A stretch of DNA of 21,101 bases, from assembly GCA_045105075.1 (NCBI GenBank), contig JBGCDD010000168.1, forward strand, positions 1-21,101, given 5' to 3'. The stretch comes from JBGCDD01 sp045105075. Its GTDB lineage: Bacteria > Pseudomonadota > Alphaproteobacteria > Rhodobacterales > Rhodobacteraceae. The notes below the pieces were generated by a model. It ran no database searches and had not been told where the DNA came from. It saw only the letters and a list, made by a program, of their open reading frames with translations. The position numbers and the translations under genes are program-made. Position 1 is the first letter of the stretch, and every line of letters starts with the position of its first letter. This document shows positions 1 through 4,573 of the stretch, piece by piece.

Positions 1-499
1 CCCATGCGATGTTCTCCTCATTAGATAACTCATTGTTTTCTAATAGGAGTCGCACTTCAAGGTAGCGCGCACCCCGCTGACATAAGTTAAGCTTATAATC
101 AGTATTATGGTATTATACTTAATTGAGAACAACTGGACTGCTTTGTCGAACAATTCACATCCGAAGATTCCTTTCGTGAATCCAGTATAGTTTCTGCGCC
201 GCGCCGTTTGGCGACGATGGAAAGGATCTCAACACCGAAGCCGCGTCGGAAGTAAATCGTCCTTCACCCAATTTGTGCAGCAAAGCCGTTTCAGCCAGTC
301 GGACTGGGCCGTGCGAGAGTCGAAAATGCAAAAAAGCCCCGGAAGGCTTTTCACAAGTCAAGTTTTTTGTCATCCCCGTCGCTCTAGGGTCAGGAACCAT
401 TGATTTTCAGCTGGTGGCATGATTCATGGTTGGAAAACCGAGCGGTGAATGTGTCTGGCCTTTTCTGGCTAACGGACGCGCAGACGGCGCGCCTCGAGC
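1..499. other. Non-coding or decayed stretch with no recognisable gene
   Basis: I see no gene that I can support here. An AT-rich patch at about 83-125 contains TATAAT at 94-99, but no -35 box lies at a usable distance. An open frame on the minus strand (155-400) runs straight through a terminator-like hairpin and matches no family I know. The stretch lies beyond the decayed end of an integrase pseudogene on the minus strand, so it is probably the eroded interior of an old integrated element. This is inferred from position only. Confidence 0.5.
327..352 (-). terminator. Intrinsic terminator-like hairpin
   Basis: The arms AAAAGCC (332-338) and GGCTTTT (345-351) form a 7-bp stem around a 6-nt loop. 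Read on the minus strand the stem ends in a run of six T. The A-rich 5' side would also give a weaker signal on the plus strand. It lies downstream, in the minus-strand sense, of the integrase pseudogene. Which transcript it ends is not clear. Confidence 0.55.
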
Positions 500-615
500 C
501 TATATTTCCCTAGTCACACGGCGGATCCCGCGTCGATGATCGGCCTGTATTGAGTCGCCTCGTTCGGCCATGCCCCCGAGACCAAAGTCCGTTCGCAACC
601 GCGCGCCCTGTCTGC
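500..615 (-). pseudogene. Tyrosine integrase pseudogene, middle fragment beyond the IS relic
   Basis: On the minus strand, immediately past the end of the IS relic, the frame reads RLRTDFGLGG (about 602-572). This fits the segment that in phage-type integrases with an N-terminal DUF4102 arm-binding domain directly follows the 'VKG' seen at 1156. Shortly afterwards a different frame reads EATQYRPIIDAG, which resembles the following family segment (xEAR...R.LI.AG.DP), so at least one frameshift is present. Beyond about 500 I can no longer follow it. It is the continuation of the fragment at 1145-1314, separated by the IS relic, and has no chance of being functional. Confidence 0.6.
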
Positions 616-718
616 TGACCTGAGACCTTAAAACTCCCCCACTTTTGAGTAGGATCCGTCCCAAGCATTGGAGACGGAAGGTGAAGAAGTCACGGTTCAG
701 CGAAGAACAGATCATGCA

Positions 719-787
719 CTGCCCGGCAGGCGATTGCGTCACGCCAGAGGCGTGCTTTCAGCACGACGCAATCTGTCGAGAGGGGCG
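719..787. repeat. Palindromic insert 1 in the orfA remnant (three-way-junction fold)
   Basis: About 68 nt interrupt the orfA reading frame. They begin with CCGGCAGG (723-730) and end with CGAGAGGGG (777-785). The core has an outer 9-bp stem, GATTGCGTC (732-740) with GACGCAATC (765-773). It encloses two small hairpins: ACGCC/GGCGT (741-745/749-753) and GCT/AGC (754-756/760-762). As single-stranded nucleic acid this would fold as a compact three-way junction. Insert 2, at about 848-890, shares both end sequences and the ATTGC/GCAAT core. The exact boundaries are inferred from where transposase homology stops and resumes. Confidence 0.7.
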
Positions 788-847
788 ATGATCAAGGAGC
801 AGGAAGGCGGCGTTACGACTGCTGAGGTTTGCCGGAAGCACGGCATC

Positions 848-890
848 CTTTGACCGGCAGGTTATTGCGCAGCAATGACCGAGAGGGGGC
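848..890. repeat. Palindromic insert 2 in the orfA remnant (short hairpin form)
   Basis: About 40 nt break the frame between CRKHGI and the residues SFYKYK. They carry CCGGCAGG at 854-861 and CGAGAGGGG at 880-888, the same two end blocks as insert 1. The core is a simple hairpin, ATTGC (864-868) with GCAAT (872-876) and a 3-nt loop, in place of the larger branched core. The two inserts therefore look like members of one small repeat family that differ in the core. I do not recognise the family. Confidence 0.7.
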
Positions 891-1144
891 ACAGCGTCGT
901 TCTACAAGTACAAATCGAAGTTCGGCGGGCTGGATGTGTCAGATGCGCGCAAGCTGAAAGCGCTGGAAGATGAGAACGCCAAGTGGAAGGAGGACTACAA
1001 CCAAAACCGGCCGCATTCATCTCTGGGCAATCTCACGCCCAACGAGTTTGTGGCCAAAATGACGTTGCAAAAGCAGGCCGCATGAGGCCACAAATCAATA
1101 CGCGGATTCTCCTAAGGACTGGAGGAGAGTTGGGTCTCAGGTCA

Positions 1145-1314
1145 CTGTTCTTCTAGCCTTTGACCACCACCCGCGCAATCCAGCGCCGCGCGCCGGAAGG
1201 ATCGACGACCAAATAGAGACCCGCCCCATCGCCGTGCCGGTCGGATCCAAGATTCTCAACCAGCTTTTTTGTCAACTTGCCTGTAAGCGCCACGTCGAAA
1301 ATACTATATTCCAT
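1145..1314 (-). pseudogene. Tyrosine integrase pseudogene, N-terminal fragment
   Basis: From ATG 1314 the minus strand encodes residues that include LTKKLVENL, RHGDGAGLYLVVDPSGARRW and IARVVVKG. This is the N-terminal DUF4102-type domain of P4/phage-like tyrosine integrases, where H/SDGGGLYL.V.PSG..W is the hallmark. The frame ends at TAG 1155-1153, eight bases before the IS relic. The likely continuation lies beyond that relic (see 500-615). The catalytic R..H.R/Y domain is absent. The fragment starts about 130 bp past the 3' end of the tRNA-Arg fragment and points away from it, a common layout for integrases of tRNA-targeted elements. Confidence 0.75.
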
Positions 1315-1395
1315 ACCACTCAAGGAAAGCGGGCTTCTGTCATCCAGCAGAAGTCCTGAATAAGGGTAAACCGGCCTAAACCCCCAACTAGAAAG

Positions 1396-1419
1396 AAAAA
1401 AGGCCGCCCCAGGCGACCT
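1396..1419 (-). terminator. Intrinsic terminator of the broken tRNA-Arg
   Basis: On the minus strand an 8-bp stem, AGGTCGCC with GGCGGCCT (one G-T pair), closes a 3-nt loop. A T-run follows at 1400-1396. It starts 26 bases after the CCA end of the tRNA-Arg 3' fragment, so it is very likely that gene's original terminator, left in place after the gene was split. It may now end any transcript started at the promoter at 2246-2274. Confidence 0.75.
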
Positions 1420-1444
1420 GTTCACATCGTAGAAAAAGAGGAAG

Positions 1445-1489
1445 TGGCGGACCAAAGAGGATTCGAACCTCTGGCCTCTGCCTTCGGAG
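1445..1489 (-). pseudogene. 3' fragment of a tRNA-Arg gene (anticodon CCG), attachment-site side
   Basis: Read on the minus strand this is anticodon loop CTCCGAA, anticodon-stem 3' strand GGCAG, 5-nt variable loop, T arm AGAGG-TTCGAAT-CCTCT, acceptor 3' strand TTGGTCC, discriminator G and encoded CCA. Homology to a tRNA stops exactly at the 5' edge of the anticodon loop. The D arm and acceptor 5' strand are missing here, but a matching 5' fragment lies at 2193-2236. Its acceptor strand GGACCCA pairs with this one except at one position. The two are best read as halves of one former tRNA-Arg(CCG). Confidence 0.8.
1477..1489 (-). other. Putative attachment-site core, copy 1 (with the tRNA 3' part)
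   Basis: The minus-strand sequence CTCCGAAGGCAGA recurs at 2192-2204 as CTCAGAAGGCAGA, 12 of 13 bases identical. It covers the anticodon loop and the 3' anticodon stem of tRNA-Arg, a classic crossover target for tyrosine integrases. In copy 1 the tRNA continues in the 3' direction; in copy 2 it continues in the 5' direction. This is the arrangement of attL and attR around an inserted element of about 700 bp. Confidence 0.6.
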
Positions 1490-1520
1490 CTGATTTTTTG
1501 CCTTATCCGAATTGCGCGAT

Positions 1521-1540
1521 AGAGTACGACAGAGCACGAT
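1521..1540 (+). repeat. Tandem decamer, possible integrase arm-type sites
   Basis: AGAGTACGAC is followed directly by AGAGCACGAT, 8 of 10 bases identical. The pair lies 30-50 bp from the putative attachment core, where arm-type binding sites of a tyrosine integrase could be. Only position and repetition support this reading. Confidence 0.3.
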
Positions 1541-1620
1541 AAAACACTGTTCCCAATGGACTTTCTGAATCGAGGCACCGAAGTCTCTATCCCGTGATAA
1601 CCCCGGAATTTGCTCCGAAG

Positions 1621-1642
1621 TGCTTACGTGGTGCTTACGCGA
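1621..1642 (+). repeat. Repeated TGCTTACG motif upstream of the integrase start
   Basis: TGCTTACG occurs at 1621-1628 and again at 1632-1639. The longer form TGCTTACGCGA (1632-1642) recurs at 2084-2094, on the far side of the intact tRNA-Arg. The copies lie near both ends of the inserted segment and just before an integrase-like start codon at 1670. This suggests arm-type integrase binding sites or short direct repeats left by the element. Confidence 0.35.
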
Positions 1643-1669
1643 GATCCGGGCCCGACGAGGACCGAGGCC

Positions 1670-1810
1670 ATGACCAAGATCACCAAACGAACCGTAGACA
1701 GGTACGAGTGTCGTTTCAGACCGAGACCCCAATTTTTCCCATCCAAACGGTTTTTCCAGCAAGACGCAGGTTCCCAAGATTGCTCGAGTGTGTGCGGACT
1801 TTTTTGCTAA
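1670..1810 (+). pseudogene. N-terminus of a second tyrosine integrase, decayed
   Basis: ATG 1670 starts MTKITKRTVD, which matches the usual opening of phage-type integrases of the form 'M.K.TKR.VD'. After about ten residues the frame loses any resemblance and ends at TAA 1808-1810. A GAGG stands 8 bases before the ATG. The start lies about 180 bp inside the putative attachment core, as expected for the int gene of the element that split the tRNA. The call rests on ten residues, so it is tentative. Confidence 0.4.
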
Positions 1811-1991
1811 ATCATTGAGCCAAAGCCAATCTGGCTTGTAAACCTAAGGCAACCATTTGCCTATTTCATACCTATTGTACACTCATGTACTGAATGACCC
1901 AAATCATCGTCCTCTATGCAAAAAAACAAAAGAGGCCAGCATTAACTATCGTGATCGCGGCACCACTGAAGTCATTGAAACGATGAGAAAA
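1811..1991. other. Gene-free segment inside the putative integrated element
   Basis: I see no supported reading frame. GTACA-CTCA-TGTAC at about 1876-1889 is a small palindrome of unknown role. On the minus strand, downstream of the intact tRNA-Arg, a TTTTGTTTTTTT run occurs at about 1919-1930 without a convincing stem before it, so I do not call it a terminator. Confidence 0.4.
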
Positions 1992-2068
1992 TGGCGCACC
2001 CGACAGGATTCGAACCTGTGACCTTCGGCTTCGGAGGCCGACACTCTATCCAGCTGAGCTACGGGTGC
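1992..2068 (-). tRNA. tRNA-Arg (anticodon CCG), intact
   Basis: All stems pair: acceptor GCACCCG/CGGGTGC, D stem GCTC/GAGT (one wobble), anticodon stem TCGGC/GCCGA around loop CTCCGAA, and T stem ACAGG/CCTGT around TTCGAAT. The discriminator is G and CCA is encoded, total 77 nt. The anticodon CCG reads CGG arginine codons. The gene lies between the two halves of another tRNA-Arg with the same anticodon, possibly inside the element that destroyed it. No good promoter is visible directly upstream; transcription may come from the promoter at 2246-2274. Confidence 0.95.
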
Positions 2069-2191
2069 TCTTTGTATTCCTACTGCTTACGCGAACTTTC
2101 GGCCGGTTTGAAGGGCGATCCGAATATCCGCCCGAGCCGTTGTTCAGTCAGTTCCTTTTTGCAGCACCTTCAAACTCCGCCAGACTTGATA

Positions 2192-2204
2192 TCTGCCTTC
2201 TGAG
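2192..2204 (-). other. Putative attachment-site core, copy 2 (with the tRNA 5' part)
   Basis: The minus-strand sequence CTCAGAAGGCAGA pairs with copy 1 at 1477-1489 with a single mismatch. The mismatch changes the anticodon position from CCG to CAG. Upstream of this copy the tRNA sequence is intact back to its 5' end; downstream it diverges at once. Together the two copies define the ends of the inserted segment. Confidence 0.6.
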
Positions 2205-2236
2205 GGCAGCGCTCTATCCAGCTGAGCTATGGGTCC
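2193..2236 (-). pseudogene. 5' fragment of a tRNA-Arg gene
   Basis: The minus strand gives acceptor strand GGACCCA, D arm with GCTC and GAGC, and anticodon arm CTGCC-CTCAGAA-GGCAG. Tracking the tRNA further fails: there is no T arm (no GTTCGAATC) and no 3' acceptor strand. Joining it to the 3' fragment at 1445-1489 through the shared anticodon loop gives a near-complete tRNA-Arg with one acceptor mismatch. The loop carries CAG where the 3' fragment carries CCG, a change that probably arose after the gene was broken. It should not make a working tRNA. Confidence 0.8.
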
Positions 2237-2245
2237 ACAGGTTGT

Positions 2246-2274
2246 GATATAGACGCAGGTCGAAAACGTCGCAA
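2246..2274 (-). promoter_or_regulatory. Sigma-70-type promoter of the broken tRNA-Arg
   Basis: On the minus strand TTGCGA (2274-2269) and TATATC (2251-2246) are separated by exactly 17 bases. The -10 box ends 9 bases before the tRNA 5' end at 2236. Both spacings are ideal. The promoter lies in the 51-bp gap after sufS and points into the element, so it may now drive the intact tRNA-Arg at 1992-2068. Confidence 0.6.
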
Positions 2275-2287
2275 TCTTTAATTGGCG

Positions 2288-3508
2288 TCAGGCGAAAAGC
2301 TCATGGGCCAGTTCGAGCGCATCAACCAGAACATCGACTTCATCTTGGGTGTTATAAAGTCCGAACGACGCGCGACAGGTCGCTGGTGTGCCCAAAAACT
2401 CCATCAACGGACCAGCGCAATGATGGCCAGCACGCACCGCGACACCCTTTTTATCTAGAATCGTCGAAATGTCATGGGCATGGGCTGCACCGTCTAATGT
2501 AAAGCTGAAAATGGCTGCTTTATCAGGCGTTTGCCCTTGGACATTCAACCAGTTCAAACCGTTCAATTTGGCCGCAGCGTAGTCGCGCAGATCGTCTTCA
2601 TAGCGTGCAATATTGTCCATGCCCAAGTCCATCATATACTCAAGCGCGACACCCAAACCGATGGTCTGTACGATACCGGGTGTGCCGGCTTCGAATTTCA
2701 TGGGCGGGTCATTGTAGCTGACGGTTTCCTTGGTCACTTCACGGATCATATCGCCACCGCCCAGAAACGGGCGCATCTCGTGCATGCGTTCGGGCCGGAT
2801 ATAGATCGCACCAGACCCAGATGGACCGTAAAGTTTGTGACCCGTGATCGCGTAGAAATCACATCCCAAATCGGCCACATCAACGGGCATATGCACGGCG
2901 GCCTGGCTGCCATCAACCAGAACCGGAACATCCAGCGCATGGGCCGCAGCTGTGATCGCTTTTACATTAACTTTGGTTCCCAATACGTTGGAAAGATGGG
3001 TGATTGCGATCAGCTTGGTCTTGGGTGTTATAGCGTCAATCACAGCTTGCGGATCAAGCGCGCCGTTCGCATCGACATCAACCCATTTCAGCACAACCCC
3101 CTGGCGTTCGCGCAAGAAATGCCAAGGCACGATGTTGGCGTGATGCTCCATCACCGACAAGATGATCTCATCGCCCGGCTGCATCCGCGGCATGGCCCAT
3201 CCGTATGCAACCAGATTGATGCCCTCGGTCGTCCCCGAGTTTATCACAATGCTGTCTTCGCCGGGCGCGTTCAGGAACCGGGCAATGGTGCCACGCACCG
3301 CTTCGTACTTTTCAGTCGCAACATTAGAAAGGTAATGCAAGCCCCTATGAACATTCGAATATTCTTGAGAGTAGGCCAAAGTCACCGCATCGATCACGGC
3401 TTTGGGTTTCTGCGCCGACGCCCCATTGTCGAGATAGGTCAACGGTTTTCCGTTCACTTGGCGAGACAAGATCGGAAAATCTGCACGCACGGATGTGATA
3501 TCATACAT
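2288..3508 (-). CDS. sufS: Cysteine desulfurase SufS
   Basis: This is the PLP enzyme that takes sulfur from L-cysteine, releasing alanine, and holds it as a persulfide for the SufBCD scaffold in the cytoplasm. At 406 aa it has the length of E. coli SufS, and the key residues fall where expected: His122/123 in the EHH motif, PLP Lys225 in ITGHKLYG, and the catalytic Cys364 in GHHCAGP. I chose ATG 3508 because SufS homology begins with its first residues (MYDITSVRADFPIL); the open frame extends 21 codons upstream into the preceding gene. The start overlaps the end of the Yip1-like gene by 8 nt, so translation is probably coupled. It is the last suf gene in the window, with no terminator visible behind it. 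No SufE gene is seen in the window. Confidence 0.95.
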   Translation of the reverse strand: MYDITSVRADFPILSRQVNGKPLTYLDNGASAQKPKAVIDAVTLAYSQEYSNVHRGLHYLSNVATEKYEAVRGTIARFLNAPGEDSIVINSGTTEGINLVAYGWAMPRMQPGDEIILSVMEHHANIVPWHFLRERQGVVLKWVDVDANGALDPQAVIDAITPKTKLIAITHLSNVLGTKVNVKAITAAAHALDVPVLVDGSQAAVHMPVDVADLGCDFYAITGHKLYGPSGSGAIYIRPERMHEMRPFLGGGDMIREVTKETVSYNDPPMKFEAGTPGIVQTIGLGVALEYMMDLGMDNIARYEDDLRDYAAAKLNGLNWLNVQGQTPDKAAIFSFTLDGAAHAHDISTILDKKGVAVRAGHHCAGPLMEFLGTPATCRASFGLYNTQDEVDVLVDALELAHELFA

Positions 3509-4091
3509 AACCCGGAACCCCTCCGATGGGAAAGCCGCTGAGCGACAACAGCAATGACAGGCCCAGCACAATTGCCAGAACCGACGCGATCAAAACACCC
3601 ACAGCCCGGCCGACTGAGCCAAAGCCATGCGCCTGATCAATAAAGTGCACCAACATGTAAATTCCGATGACCGCAGCCGCCAAAACCAACAGGGCCGACA
3701 GCGCAGGCATGGTCAACAACAACACCAACGTTGCGCCCTGCACCACCACCCGCAACGCCTGCATCCAAACGATCAGCACCATGACGTCATACAAGCCACC
3801 TGCCCCGCCCAGGCCGCGCCCGACCCAGAACAGCGCATAAACAGTCAGCACCAGCCCGCCCGTGACAAACAGAAAGTAGATCATCGGATTGTTAAACAAA
3901 CCCGGGATCGGCGACGGCCCTGGCACCATCATATTCGAGATCGAAAACAACAGCGTATTGGACACTGCGACCAAAAACAGCCCGGTCCAGAGCGTTTGCG
4001 AATCAAGACGCATGTTCAGCAAAAACTGCGCCGCCTCGGCGGGTTTCTTGATCGAAAGCAAAGCCAATTGGCCCAAATCCGAAGAGGTCAT
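3501..4091 (-). CDS. Yip1-like integral membrane protein B
   Basis: The 196-aa product is very hydrophobic, with about five membrane segments (roughly 34-54, 69-90, 102-126, 128-150 and 162-184). A short N-terminal cytoplasmic helix carries SIKKPAEAAQFLL, the kind of opening seen in bacterial Yip1-family proteins. ATG 4091 is chosen because its ATGA overlaps the stop of the previous gene and because the upstream extension matches nothing. It overlaps sufS by 8 nt. Membrane proteins of this kind between sufD and sufS are, as I recall, a habit of Rhodobacteraceae. What they do for Fe-S assembly is not known to me. Confidence 0.75.
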   Translation of the reverse strand: MTSSDLGQLALLSIKKPAEAAQFLLNMRLDSQTLWTGLFLVAVSNTLLFSISNMMVPGPSPIPGLFNNPMIYFLFVTGGLVLTVYALFWVGRGLGGAGGLYDVMVLIVWMQALRVVVQGATLVLLLTMPALSALLVLAAAVIGIYMLVHFIDQAHGFGSVGRAVGVLIASVLAIVLGLSLLLSLSGFPIGGVPGYV

Positions 4092-4573
4092 GGTGCAGCC
4101 CTTTCCGCCGTTCTCAGACTGCTTACCCAAAACCACAAAAACACACCACACCACAAAAGACCGACACCTTGCAAAGCGGGCCCCTGCCCGATGAAACCTG
4201 CCACCAGCCCGTTCAAAAGCAACAGCGGCGTGCTGGCCAGCAAGGACCAGAATAGTGCCAGACGGGCGCCATACCAATCGCCCTGCCCGCCGAAAACACG
4301 CGCAACAACATGCGAAAACCCTGCCAGAACATAAAGCAACAGCGGCATCAGAAAAACAGAGCCCATCAGCGCACCGCCCATCTGCATGTCCAAATCCAAC
4401 CCCTGGATATGTGACTTGCGCGCCAAACCCGGCAGTTGCGCCACAAAGGCCACCAGACAAAACGCCATTAGAAAGGCCAGCGCCCGATCTTCGCGCGGTC
4501 CCATTGCCAAAAGACGCACCATTACGCGCCCAGGACCACGATAGGTGGCGGTGATGTCGCTGGTCACCGGCAT
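4088..4573 (-). CDS. Yip1-like integral membrane protein A
   Basis: The 161-aa protein has about four membrane spans (roughly 31-49, 66-86, 103-128 and 136-152). It seems to be a companion of the next gene, which also looks Yip1-like, though the two are not obvious copies of each other. Its ATG (4573) shares one base with the sufD stop (TGATG). Its own stop overlaps the start of protein B by 4 nt (ATGA). Such overlaps mean the two membrane proteins are made together with SufD and SufS. The function is unknown; a membrane anchor or transport role for the Suf machinery is only a guess. Confidence 0.7.
   Translation of the reverse strand: MPVTSDITATYRGPGRVMVRLLAMGPREDRALAFLMAFCLVAFVAQLPGLARKSHIQGLDLDMQMGGALMGSVFLMPLLLYVLAGFSHVVARVFGGQGDWYGARLALFWSLLASTPLLLLNGLVAGFIGQGPALQGVGLLWCGVFLWFWVSSLRTAERAAP

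Larger units (their letters stand above)
681..1085 (+). pseudogene. IS3-family transposase remnant, orfA fused to the 3' end of orfB
   Basis: The frame from GTG 681 gives VKKSRFSEEQI, the typical N-terminus of IS3 OrfA (HTH_Tnp_1/IS911-type). It is broken by an insert. The frame from 788 then reads MIKEQEGGVTTAEVCRKHGI and stops at a second insert. The frame from about 894 reads SFYKYKSKFGGLDVSDARKL and continues as KALEDENAKWK. It then passes without a break into DYNQNRPHSSLGNLTPNEF, which is the C-terminal signature of OrfB, and ends at TGA 1083-1085. The orfA leucine-zipper end, the programmed frameshift site and the DDE domain are deleted. Three frames are used in all, so no transposase can be made from it. 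Confidence 0.88.
616..1144 (+). mobile_element. Internally deleted IS3-family insertion sequence relic
   Basis: Terminal inverted repeats are visible: TGACCTGAGACC at 616-627 and its exact reverse complement at 1133-1144. The element therefore starts with TG and ends with CA, as IS3-family elements do. Inside are the start and middle of an OrfA transposase helix-turn-helix protein, joined directly to the last residues of OrfB. The whole DDE catalytic core is missing, so a roughly 1.2-1.4 kb IS has shrunk to 529 bp. It interrupts an integrase gene on the minus strand. No clean target-site duplication is visible: the left flank ends TCTGC and the right flank begins CTGTT. Two palindromic inserts further disrupt the orfA remnant. 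Confidence 0.85.

Noticed and set aside
77..99. Possible promoter CTGACA ... TATAAT
   Set aside because: The two boxes are only 11 bases apart and no gene follows.
155..400. 81-aa minus-strand open frame
   Set aside because: It crosses a terminator-like hairpin, lacks any family match and lies in decayed element DNA.
610..1150. Target-site duplication of the IS relic
   Set aside because: Flanks (TCTGC on the left, CTGTT on the right) show only a loose CTG likeness that is not in register with the inverted repeats.
2531..3541. Long open frame antisense to sufS (336 aa)
   Set aside because: It mirrors the third-codon-position bias of sufS, has no family resemblance, and lies wholly over a certain gene. 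The same holds for the large antisense frames over sufB, sufD and sufC.
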